Positions 1 to 6,079 of a stretch of 6,268 nt of DNA are shown one piece after another (position 1 is the stretch's first letter; each line of letters begins with the position of its first letter). The DNA lies in NCBI GenBank assembly GCA_021847165.1, contig JAJZUH010000032.1, forward strand, positions 9,489 to 15,756. Direction: 5' to 3'. Made by a program: the position numbers and the translations under genes. The notes below the pieces were generated by a model. That model was not told where the DNA came from. It saw only the letters and a list, made by a program, of their open reading frames with translations, and searched no databases. Source of the stretch: Pseudomonadota bacterium. Its GTDB lineage: Bacteria; Pseudomonadota; Gammaproteobacteria; Burkholderiales; Gallionellaceae.

Positions 1-454
1 CGACCTCGCCGACATGTATGAAAAATCCCGCGCACAGGGCTTCGGCGCGGAAGTGAAGCGCCGCATCATGATCGGCACCTATGTGCTGAGCCACGGCTAC
101 TACGACGCCTACTACCTGCAGGCGCAGAAGATCCGCCGCCTGATCGCGCAGGACTTCACCGAAGCCTACACGCAATGCGACGTGATCATGGGACCAACCT
201 CGCCTTCGACCGCGTTCAAGCTGGGCGAGAAAGGCGACGATCCGGTGCAGATGTACCTGTCCGACATCTACACCATCGCGGTGAACCTGGCCGGCCTGCC
301 CGGCATGTCCATCCCCTGCGGCTTCGGCGCCAACGACATGCCAGTCGGCCTGCAGATCATCGGCAACTATTTCGACGAGGCGCGCATGCTGAACGTGGCG
401 CACCAATACCAACTGGCGACCGATTGGCACAATCGCGCGCCGCATGGGCTGTAA
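1..454 (+). CDS. gatA: GatA, Asp-tRNA(Asn)/Glu-tRNA(Gln) amidotransferase subunit A (C-terminal part)
   Basis: The reading frame is open from base 2 and gives the last 150 or so residues of the protein; the N-terminus, including the Lys-Ser-Ser catalytic triad of the amidase-signature family, lies outside the window. GatA is the glutaminase subunit: it releases ammonia from glutamine and passes it to GatB. Recognisable family blocks, in order, are [32 protein letters not shown], a [13 protein letters not shown] segment, [22 protein letters not shown] and PVGLQIIG. From memory, the Asp of MYLSDIYT aligns with the glutamine-binding Asp425 of Staphylococcus aureus GatA. The end HGL followed by TAA is a normal family C-terminus. 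The stop is 9 nt before the gatB start, so the two are almost certainly co-transcribed; gatC is expected upstream. Nothing looks degraded in the visible part. Confidence 0.96.
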   Translation, partial: DLADMYEKSRAQGFGAEVKRRIMIGTYVLSHGYYDAYYLQAQKIRRLIAQDFTEAYTQCDVIMGPTSPSTAFKLGEKGDDPVQMYLSDIYTIAVNLAGLPGMSIPCGFGANDMPVGLQIIGNYFDEARMLNVAHQYQLATDWHNRAPHGL

Positions 455-463
455 GGGAACGAC

Positions 464-1972
464 ATGACCTGGGAAATCGTCATCGGACTGGAAGTGCACA
501 CGCAGCTTTCGACCAACAGCAAGATCTTTTCCGGCGCGTCGACCGCGTTCGGCGCCGAGCCGAACACGCAGGCCGACGCAGTGAGCCTGGCGCTGCCCGG
601 CGTGCTGCCGGTGCTGAACAAGGGCGCGGTGGAGCGCGCAATCAGGTTTGGTCTGGCCACCGGCGCGCACATCGCGCAGCGCTCGGTGTTCGCACGCAAG
701 AATTATTTCTACCCCGATCTGCCCAAGGGCTACCAGATCAGCCAGTTCGATCTGCCGGTGGTGGGACAGGGCGCGCTGACCATCCAGGTCGAGCCGCTGT
801 CCGGCAACGCCAAGCCGTATGAAAAAACGGTGCGCATCACGCGCGCCCACCTGGAAGAAGACGCGGGCAAGTCGGTGCATGGAGTTGGAGGCTCGGGCGG
901 TTATGCTGTCGCAGGTGGATATGGCATTGCCAGTGCATATGGCAGAGGTGATGTAACCGGTATCGACCTCAACCGTGCCGGCACGCCCTTGCTGGAGATC
1001 GTGTCCGAACCGGACATGTGCTCGGCCGCCGAAGCCGTGGCCTATGCCAAGGCGCTGCATACGCTGGTGCGCTGGATCGGCATCTGCGACGGCAACATGC
1101 AGGAAGGTTCGTTCCGCTGCGACGTGAACGTGTCGGTGCGCAAACCTGGCCAGCCGCTGGGCACGCGCCGCGAGATCAAGAACCTGAACTCGTTCAAGTT
1201 CATGCAGCAGGCCATCGACTACGAAGTGCAGTGGCAGATCGACACCATCGAGAACGGCGGCAAGGTGCAGCAGGCCACCGTGCTGTTCAATCCGGATACC
1301 GGCGAGACGCGTGCGATGCGCAGCAAGGAAGATGCGCACGACTACCGCTACTTCCCCGATCCCGACCTGTTGCCGCTGGAGATTTCTTCCGACTGGATCG
1401 AGCAGGTGCGCGGCACCTTGCCCGAGTTGCCGCAAGCCAAGCAGGCGCGCTATGTGAACGACCTCGGTCTGTCCGCCTATGACGCCAGCATCCTCACCGC
1501 GTCGCGCGAGATGGCGGACTTCTTCGAAGCTGCGCTAGGCGATGCAAGCGCACAGGCGAAGATCTGCGCCAACTGGATCATCGGCGAAGTCAGCGCGCAG
1601 CTGAACCGCGACGGCAAGGACATGAGCCAGTGCCCGATCAGCGCGCAGCAGCTCGGCGGCATGCTGCAGCGCATCGCCGATGGCACCATTTCCAACTCCG
1701 GCGCGAAGGAAGTGTTCCGCACCATGTGGGCGGAAGGCGGCACAGCGGATGCCATCATCGAAGCGAAGGGGCTGAAACAGGTTTCCGACGCCGGCGCCAT
1801 CGAGAAGATCGTGGACGAGATCATGGCAGCGAACGCCGACAAGGTCGCGGAATATCGCAGCGGCAAGGATAAGTTGTTTGGCTTCTTCGTCGGTCTCGCC
1901 ATGAAGGCCAGCAAGGGCCAGGCGAACCCGGCGCAGCTGAACGATATCCTCAAGAAAAAACTGGCGAGCTGA
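464..1972 (+). CDS. gatB: GatB, Asp-tRNA(Asn)/Glu-tRNA(Gln) amidotransferase subunit B, with a Gly/Tyr-rich insert
   Basis: GatB binds the misacylated tRNA, activates the Glu or Asp carboxyl group with ATP, and receives ammonia from GatA in the cytoplasmic GatCAB complex. The start ATG follows an AAGGGA element that overlaps the gatA stop. Family blocks seen: IGLEVHTQL (residues 7-15), [17 protein letters not shown] (77-93), LEEDAGKS (130-137), [19 protein letters not shown] (166-184), [17 protein letters not shown] (210-226), [10 protein letters not shown] (237-246) and [15 protein letters not shown] (288-302). The C-terminal third is the helical plus YqeY-like tRNA-binding tail, from about residue 350 to the KKKLAS end. 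At 502 residues it is longer than the usual 475-490. The excess is residues 140-164, between VH139 and TGIDLNR, where relatives have only a short hairpin loop. All signature motifs around the insert are intact, so the protein is probably functional. The gene ends inside a terminator hairpin. Confidence 0.97.
   Translation: MTWEIVIGLEVHTQLSTNSKIFSGASTAFGAEPNTQADAVSLALPGVLPVLNKGAVERAIRFGLATGAHIAQRSVFARKNYFYPDLPKGYQISQFDLPVVGQGALTIQVEPLSGNAKPYEKTVRITRAHLEEDAGKSVHGVGGSGGYAVAGGYGIASAYGRGDVTGIDLNRAGTPLLEIVSEPDMCSAAEAVAYAKALHTLVRWIGICDGNMQEGSFRCDVNVSVRKPGQPLGTRREIKNLNSFKFMQQAIDYEVQWQIDTIENGGKVQQATVLFNPDTGETRAMRSKEDAHDYRYFPDPDLLPLEISSDWIEQVRGTLPELPQAKQARYVNDLGLSAYDASILTASREMADFFEAALGDASAQAKICANWIIGEVSAQLNRDGKDMSQCPISAQQLGGMLQRIADGTISNSGAKEVFRTMWAEGGTADAIIEAKGLKQVSDAGAIEKIVDEIMAANADKVAEYRSGKDKLFGFFVGLAMKASKGQANPAQLNDILKKKLAS
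881..955 (+). repeat. In-frame Gly/Tyr/Ala-rich insert in gatB with a degenerate 18-nt periodicity
   Basis: These 25 codons (GatB residues 140-164) separate the conserved [10 protein letters not shown] and TGIDLNRAG blocks. After a glycine-rich lead (GVGGSG) come three 6-codon units, GYAVAG (899-916), GYGIAS (917-934) and AYGRGD (935-952); neighbouring units match at about 11 of 18 bases by hand count. Codon use is unlike the rest of the gene: 7 of 25 codons end in G or C, against 22 of 28 just before and 22 of 25 just after, and the insert includes GGA, GTA and AGA. The reading frame is kept. A solvent-exposed loop is likely, but no function can be assigned. Confidence 0.75.
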
Positions 1973-1987
1973 ACGCCCGCCAGTTTT
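1957..1987. terminator. Bidirectional intrinsic terminator between gatB and petC
   Basis: A perfect 10-bp inverted repeat, AAAACTGGCG (1957-1966) and CGCCAGTTTT (1978-1987), encloses an 11-nt loop that contains the gatB stop codon. Read on the + strand, the hairpin closes with four U residues and then CC, so it is a modest terminator for gatAB. Read on the - strand, the second arm runs into six consecutive U residues, which makes a better intrinsic terminator for petABC, whose last stop codon lies about 90 nt upstream. Its placement between two convergent genes supports both roles. Confidence 0.75.
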
Positions 1988-1997
1988 CCGGTTGCCC

Positions 1998-2037
1998 GCC
2001 GTCGCTGCGGACGGCAGGCCTGCCTTCAGGGCCTGCC
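1998..2037. repeat. GC-rich overlapping palindromes in the gatB-petC intergenic region
   Basis: Two inverted repeats share bases. GCCGTC (1998-2003) pairs with GACGGC (2010-2015). GGCAGGCC (2013-2020) pairs with GGCCTGCC (2030-2037), giving an 8-bp stem with a 9-nt loop. Both cannot form at once on a single strand. Neither is followed by a run of U on either strand, so they are not classical terminators. They may be a REP-like extragenic palindrome or RNA-stabilising structures at the 3' end of the petABC message. Only one copy is visible in this window. Confidence 0.4.
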
Positions 2038-2074
2038 TCGCGATCCTCCGCAAAGCCCGCCCCGAACGCCTGCT

Positions 2075-2716
2075 TCATTTCAATTTCGACCAGACGCGTT
2101 TCTTGACCAGATACAGCAAGGTCGTCAGCACGATCAGGTACGCGATCACATAGTAGCCCAGGCGGATCCGCTCTTGCGCATGCGGGTCGGCCGCCCAGGA
2201 CATGAACGAGACGATGTCGCGGGCAGTGTTATGAATCTCGCTACGCTGCGTTTCCCCGGCTGCCGTGCTGATGCCCAGGATGTCCGGCATCTTGGTCGGC
2301 GGGTAATAATGGTTGCCCGTCACGCCTTCCGGGCTGACGTAGTAGCCCACCAGGTAGGAATAGACGTAGTTCACGCCACCGTCCCGCGCTTTCGCCATCA
2401 GGCTGAGGTCGGGCGGCGCCTTGCCGAACGACTGGATGGCCGCATCTTCGGGCATCTGCGCAAGCAGGGCGGCGGACATCGGCTGATCGCCGCGCCATGC
2501 ATCCACTTTGCTCTTGTCCACGCCCATTGCCACCAGGTCGCTGTATTTGATGTACTTCAGGCTGTGGCAGGAATGACAGTTGGTCATCAGCGCATCTGCG
2601 CCGCGCGCCAATGTCTGCACATCGTTACCTACCTTGACCGTCTCCAGTTCTGCCTCGGATGCCAGCACCGAAGTGGCGATGCAGCACGAAGCCAGTATTG
2701 TCATGAGCTTTTTCAC
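2075..2716 (-). CDS. petC: Cytochrome c1 subunit of the bc1 complex
   Basis: Cytochrome c1 takes electrons from the Rieske protein on the periplasmic side and passes them to soluble cytochrome c. A signal peptide covers roughly residues 1-20 (MKKL start, hydrophobic core, cleavage near VLAS). The haem c motif CHSCH is at residues 47-51, followed by SLKYIKYSDL. APPDLSLMAKARDGG (100-114) and KMP with Met143, the likely sixth haem ligand, follow. One C-terminal membrane helix (about 187-204) is capped by KKRVWSKLK. At 213 residues it is shorter than the usual 240-260. The start is GTG, chosen because GGAGGT lies 5 nt upstream and because the codon overlaps the petB stop as GTGA, which indicates translational coupling; ATG at codon 5 would shorten the signal peptide. 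It is the last gene of petABC. Confidence 0.93.
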   Translation of the reverse strand: MKKLMTILASCCIATSVLASEAELETVKVGNDVQTLARGADALMTNCHSCHSLKYIKYSDLVAMGVDKSKVDAWRGDQPMSAALLAQMPEDAAIQSFGKAPPDLSLMAKARDGGVNYVYSYLVGYYVSPEGVTGNHYYPPTKMPDILGISTAAGETQRSEIHNTARDIVSFMSWAADPHAQERIRLGYYVIAYLIVLTTLLYLVKKRVWSKLK

Positions 2717-3951
2717 TGCTTACCTCCATTCTTGCTTTTCTGTTGGCTTTCGCTTTCCATCAGGCTCATCACCGCCGGCGGCAAGCCGCGCTTGACCAGC
2801 CAGCGCTCTTCCATCCTGGAGATGAACGGAATCACCAGGAACGAGGCGAAATAGCACAGTGTAGCCACTTGTCCGATCACGATGGTCTGGCTGGTCGGCG
2901 GCACATAACCGACATAGCCCAGCACCAGCATGTCCGCCAGGAACAGGTAGAACTGCAGGCGGTAAATGGGGCGGTAACGTGCCCCGCCCGGGATGCGCGA
3001 GCGGTCCAGATAGGGCATGAAGGCGAATATGATCACCGACACGGCCATCGCGACCACACCGCCGACCAGGCTAGGCACCGAGCGCAGGATCGCGTAGAAC
3101 GGCAGGAAATACCATTCGGGCACGATATGGTTCGGCGTCATCATCGGGTTGGCCGGGATGTTGTTGGCCGGCTCGATCAGGCTGTCGGGGATGAAGAACA
3201 CGAACACGCTGTACAGGATCAGGAACAGTCCCAGACCGTACAGGTCCTTGATCGTGAAGTAGGGATGGAACGGGATGTTGTCCTTGGCAGCCAGATCGAT
3301 ACCGCTCGGATTGCTGCTCTTGACGGTATGCAGCGCCACCAGGTGCACGACTACCGCTCCGATGATGATGAACGGGAACAGATAGTGCAGCGAGAAGAAG
3401 CGCGTCAGCGTCGCATCGCCCACAGTGTAATCGCCCCTGAGCCAGACCACCACCTGGTCACCGATGAACGGTGTCGCACGGAACAGGTTGGTGATGACCG
3501 TCGCCCCCCAGAAGGACATTTGCCCCCACGGCAGCAGGTATCCCATGAAGGCGGTCGCCATCAGCAGCAGCAACAGGCCCTGTCCGGTCCACCAGAGCAA
3601 TTCGCGCGGCGCCCGGTAGGAGCCGTAATACAGCGTGCGCGCCATGTGGACGAAGATCACGAAGAAGAAGGCGGAGGCACCCATCGCATGCATGTATCGC
3701 AGCAGCCAGCCGTAATTCACATCGCGCATGATGTGCTGGATGGAGTCGAACGACATCTGCACATCGGCCTTGTAGTGCATCGCCAGGAAGATGCCCGTGG
3801 CGACCTGCAACACCAGCACGAATCCGGCCAGGAAACCGAAGTTCCACCAGTAACTGAGATTGCGCGGGGTGGGATAGCCTGTCAGGTCATGCTCGACGAA
3901 GCTGGTGAGCGGGAAACGCTTATCTATCCAATTAATGATTTTTGTTTTCAT
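2713..3951 (-). CDS. petB: Cytochrome b subunit of the ubiquinol-cytochrome c reductase (bc1) complex
   Basis: Cytochrome b is the membrane core of complex III and holds the two b haems and both quinone sites. The 412-residue product is full length, covering the N-terminal cytochrome b domain and the C-terminal domain with about eight membrane helices. Haem ligands are His88 and His102 in one helix and His189 and His203 in another; each pair is 14 positions apart, as in bc1 rather than b6f. The quinol-oxidation motif PEWY is at 278-281 within HIVPEWYFLPFYAILRSVPS. GYLLPWGQMSFWGATVITNL (137-156) is the conserved segment of the quinol-oxidation (Qo) site. A short hydrophilic tail (ESQQKSKNGGKQ) ends the protein. 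The start ATG has an AGGAG element 8 nt upstream that overlaps the petA stop. The intact single-domain fusion of the b6-like and subunit-IV-like halves argues against a b6f complex. Confidence 0.97.
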   Translation of the reverse strand: MKTKIINWIDKRFPLTSFVEHDLTGYPTPRNLSYWWNFGFLAGFVLVLQVATGIFLAMHYKADVQMSFDSIQHIMRDVNYGWLLRYMHAMGASAFFFVIFVHMARTLYYGSYRAPRELLWWTGQGLLLLLMATAFMGYLLPWGQMSFWGATVITNLFRATPFIGDQVVVWLRGDYTVGDATLTRFFSLHYLFPFIIIGAVVVHLVALHTVKSSNPSGIDLAAKDNIPFHPYFTIKDLYGLGLFLILYSVFVFFIPDSLIEPANNIPANPMMTPNHIVPEWYFLPFYAILRSVPSLVGGVVAMAVSVIIFAFMPYLDRSRIPGGARYRPIYRLQFYLFLADMLVLGYVGYVPPTSQTIVIGQVATLCYFASFLVIPFISRMEERWLVKRGLPPAVMSLMESESQQKSKNGGKQ

Positions 3952-3962
3952 GGGAAGGACTC

Positions 3963-4472
3963 CTAGGCTTTGCCGATGACTATCTTGTTTTCCGCCACAA
4001 AGTGGTAGGGCGGTACTTCAAGGTTCTTCGGGGCGGGGCCACGCGTCACGCGACCGCTATCGTCATACTGGCTGCCGTGGCAGTGGCACACCCAGCCTGC
4101 CCCTTCCATGTTCGGCACGCATCCCATGTGGGTGCAGACGCCGATCACCACCAGCCATTCCGGATTCTTGACGCGCTTGCTGTCGGGCTCCGGATCGCTG
4201 CCGCCGTTGGAGGCGGTGGCCTCCTTGATCTGTTCGGGAGTGCGATGCAGGATGAATACCGGCTTTCCTTGCCAGGCGACGGTACGCAAACCGCCCGGCG
4301 GGATCGAGGACAGATCGACCTCGGTCTCGGCTTTGGCCAACACATCGGAACTGGGATTCATGCTCGCTACGAACGGTACACAGGTTGCCGCCACACCTGC
4401 ACCACCAACCACGGAAGTCAACTTGACCAGAAAATCTCGGCGGTCGCTGCTGCTCAATGCCTCATTCTCCAT
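3963..4472 (-). CDS. petA: Rieske iron-sulfur subunit of the bc1 complex
   Basis: The Rieske protein oxidises ubiquinol at the periplasmic face of cytochrome b and reduces cytochrome c1. An uncleaved Tat signal-anchor is visible: DRRDFLVKL (residues 10-18) followed by a hydrophobic stretch to about residue 37. The [2Fe-2S] loops are CTHMGC (113-118) and CHCHGSQYD (129-137). Expected ligands are Cys113, His115, Cys129 and His132, with a Cys118-Cys131 disulfide. Ser134 and Tyr136, known to raise cluster potential in bc1 Rieske proteins, are present. [11 protein letters not shown] (145-155) is the usual proline loop region. The start at 4472 is chosen for its AAGGAG ribosome site 7 nt upstream and the Tat motif; an in-frame ATG at 4592 would lie upstream of the predicted promoter. 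The protein is short (169 residues, usual about 180-200), with only 10 residues between the cluster loops. The second loop has His where Pro is usual (CPCHGS). Confidence 0.95.
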   Translation of the reverse strand: MENEALSSSDRRDFLVKLTSVVGGAGVAATCVPFVASMNPSSDVLAKAETEVDLSSIPPGGLRTVAWQGKPVFILHRTPEQIKEATASNGGSDPEPDSKRVKNPEWLVVIGVCTHMGCVPNMEGAGWVCHCHGSQYDDSGRVTRGPAPKNLEVPPYHFVAENKIVIGKA

Positions 4473-4515
4473 CTTTCGCTCCTTGAGATTATTGCCGTTT
4501 GTTAAATTTGCGTGA

Positions 4516-4544
4516 ATTCTACGCCCGCATATCTGCGCTTGCAA
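4516..4544 (-). promoter_or_regulatory. Candidate sigma-70 promoter for petABC
   Basis: Read on the - strand, TTGCAA (4539-4544) is separated by exactly 17 nt from TAGAAT (4516-4521). These match the -35 consensus TTGACA at four of six positions and the -10 consensus TATAAT at five of six. Transcription would begin near 4509, leaving a leader of about 37 nt that contains the AAGGAG ribosome site of petA. The leader is A/T-rich for this genome, as expected near a promoter. This is a pattern match only. Confidence 0.5.
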
Positions 4545-4643
4545 CGAACAGCGCGGAGGGCAAACGACCTGCGGTGCCATGTTGCCGGGCACTCTATAGC
4601 AACATTGTGTCCGGGCGCTATAACCCCTTGGGGTAGATGTGTC

Positions 4644-5381
4644 TTATCCCGGATGGCGGGATTTATGCGGTGCCTTGCTGAAGGCCAGGTCGTAAAGCCA
4701 GTTGGGAAGGCGCTTCAGCAGCCATCCGGCCAAGGCCATCCGCCACGGAACGATGGCGAAAGAAGTGCCGCGTTCGATGACCCGCGCCATGCGGCGGGCG
4801 GCGTCATCCGCTTCGAGGATGAACGGCATCGGCGTCCTGATGTATCCGGGGCTGATCGTCACGACGGTCACGCCGCTGCCGTACAGCTCGACGCGCAGAC
4901 TCTCCAGATAGATGATGGCTGCCGCCTTGGATGCCGAATAGGCGCCCGAACCGGGCAGGCCGCGCAGGCCGGCGACGCTGGCGATGCCGACCAGGGTGCC
5001 GTTGCGCGCCTGCCGCATGGCCGCCAGGAAGGGCTGGAAGGTCTTGACCATGCCGAGCACGTTGATGTCCATGATGTCCTGGAACACATCCTCGTCTTCG
5101 ACGTATTCGGTCAGCGTGCCGCGGCTCACGCCGGCATTGGCAATGACGATATCCGGGATGCCGACGCGTGCCATGAAGTCGCGCGCCGCAGCCTGGATGG
5201 CGGGCGCATCGCGCACATCGAGCGCATAGTCATGGACCTTGCCTGGGAATTCCGCCGCCAGCGCCTGCAACAGTTCGCTGCGCCGCGCGAATGCGGCCAC
5301 CGTTGCACCGCGTTCGAGGTAATGGCGCGCAAGCGCCTGGCCGATGCCGCTCGAAGCCCCCGAGATCACCACCTTCAGCAT
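4644..5381 (-). CDS. Short-chain dehydrogenase/reductase (SDR), substrate unknown
   Basis: This is a classical SDR, an NAD(P)-dependent oxidoreductase of about 245 residues. Numbered from ATG at 5381, visible features are the nucleotide-binding GASSGIG (8-14), an Asp in DVRD (55-58), the NAG motif (82-84), the structural Asn of DINVLG (Asn107), and the catalytic triad Ser135, Tyr148 and Lys152 (YSASK). PGYIRTPM (178-185) follows. The C-terminal part has an amphipathic, tryptophan-rich segment (WLLKRLPNWLYDL), as in SDRs that associate with membranes or act on lipids. The substrate cannot be read from the sequence. ATG at 5381 is preferred because MLKVVISGASSGIG is a typical N-terminus; GTG at 5390 is possible, and neither has a clear ribosome site. 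It lies 49 nt after dsbA on the same strand, so it is probably co-transcribed with it. Confidence 0.9.
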   Translation of the reverse strand: MLKVVISGASSGIGQALARHYLERGATVAAFARRSELLQALAAEFPGKVHDYALDVRDAPAIQAAARDFMARVGIPDIVIANAGVSRGTLTEYVEDEDVFQDIMDINVLGMVKTFQPFLAAMRQARNGTLVGIASVAGLRGLPGSGAYSASKAAAIIYLESLRVELYGSGVTVVTISPGYIRTPMPFILEADDAARRMARVIERGTSFAIVPWRMALAGWLLKRLPNWLYDLAFSKAPHKSRHPG

Positions 5382-5430
5382 GGGACGCACACTGCAGCGG
5401 TGACTGGTTCGCGCACTGCAGGCAGTTCGA

Positions 5431-6048
5431 TCAATGCCTGTTGCGTTCTGCGCGGGCGATCTTGATCACTTCATCCAGCACGCGGATGGTGTCAGCCGGT
5501 TGCAGCCCGGTGATGATGTATTTCCCGTCCACCGCGATGGTGGGTGTGCCGCGTATGGCGAAACTCTGCACCATCTGGTTGCTGCGCACCACCTTGCTTT
5601 GCACCGAGAACGAGTTGTAGGCCGCACCGAACTTGGCCGGGTCGACGCCATGCCGCGCCAGGAAATCGGCGATCTTGCCCTCGTCGCTCAGATCGATGTT
5701 CTGCACGTTCCACGCTTCGAACAGCGCATTGTGCAGCTGCTGGCGCTGCCCCAGGGCTTCCAGCGCATAGAAGGTGTAGGCCATGGGCTCCCAGCTGGCA
5801 TTGAAGATGGTCGGCACATACTGCAGTTCGACATCCTTGGGCTTTTTCTTCTCCCATTCGGTCAGCAGCGGGTGCAGGTGATAGCAATGCGGACAACCGT
5901 AGAAGAAGAACTCCAGCACTTCGACTTTCTTGCCGCTGGTGGTGGGTTGCGGCGGATTCAGCAATGTGTACCCCGAACCGCCCTCGGCGTGTGCCCAGGT
6001 CGCGCACAGCAAAGCCAGCACTGCAACGGTCTGCCTGAAGAATCTCAT
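5431..6048 (-). CDS. dsbA: Thiol:disulfide interchange protein DsbA
   Basis: DsbA introduces disulfide bonds into proteins as they enter the periplasm and is re-oxidised by DsbB. The 205-residue product begins with a cleavable signal peptide (MRFFRQ, hydrophobic core, AHA at 19-21, then EGG). The thioredoxin-fold active site is FFFYGCPHCYHLHP, with CPHC at residues 52-55, the classic DsbA dipeptide Pro-His. The cis-proline loop is GTPT (167-170, Pro169). The helical insert between them (about residues 80-160) and the overall length fit DsbA rather than a thioredoxin or DsbC. No other cysteine remains in the predicted mature protein. The ATG is preceded by AAGGAG with a 6-nt spacer. It sits 31 nt after a SPOR-domain gene and 49 nt before an SDR gene on the same strand. 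Confidence 0.95.
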   Translation of the reverse strand: MRFFRQTVAVLALLCATWAHAEGGSGYTLLNPPQPTTSGKKVEVLEFFFYGCPHCYHLHPLLTEWEKKKPKDVELQYVPTIFNASWEPMAYTFYALEALGQRQQLHNALFEAWNVQNIDLSDEGKIADFLARHGVDPAKFGAAYNSFSVQSKVVRSNQMVQSFAIRGTPTIAVDGKYIITGLQPADTIRVLDEVIKIARAERNRH

Positions 6049-6079
6049 ACTCGTCTCCTTATCGATTCACTGCGTCCAG

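Noticed and set aside
1535..2053. - strand open frame running from the gatB-petC intergenic region into gatB
   Set aside because: It overlaps gatB in antisense, crosses the terminator and palindromes, and shows no domain; the apparent N-terminus is translated repeat-like intergenic DNA.
2684..2716. Lipobox-like LASC at residues 8-11 of cytochrome c1
   Set aside because: The hydrophobic stretch before the Cys is too short for a lipoprotein signal, the hydrophobic core continues past it, and c1 is already anchored by its C-terminal helix.
2743..3966. Long + strand open frame (407 codons) opposite petB
   Set aside because: It is antisense to an unmistakable cytochrome b, is very rich in His, Arg, Gln and Asp as expected for the complement of membrane-helix codons, and has no recognisable motif.
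4473..4592. N-terminal extension of the Rieske protein to an ATG at 4592
   Set aside because: The 40 extra residues precede the Tat motif, include three cysteines and no signal character, and lie upstream of the likely promoter. The internal ATG at 4472 has a good ribosome site.
4623..4634. ACCCC-TT-GGGGT inverted repeat after the SDR gene
   Set aside because: Only 5-bp arms with a 2-nt centre, too tight for a hairpin and with no U-run; more likely chance or a weak protein site.
4646..4662. 6-bp hairpin overlapping the SDR stop codon as a terminator
   Set aside because: ATCCCG/CGGGAT with a 5-nt loop is present, but it is followed by AAGACAC rather than a U-run, so it is not called as a terminator.
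5382..5390. GTG start adding three residues to the SDR
   Set aside because: No ribosome site favours it, and the ATG gives the standard SDR N-terminus; the choice is uncertain but minor.
5390..5421. Two CACTGCAG direct repeats between dsbA and the SDR gene
   Set aside because: Eight bases repeated once at a 24-nt distance is compatible with chance and does not match a known element.
4512..5465. Long + strand open frame (317 codons) opposite the SDR gene
   Set aside because: Low-complexity composition from the GC-rich complement of a clear SDR; no motif. The same applies to the + strand frames at 2174-2854 and 5434-6102 opposite petC and dsbA.
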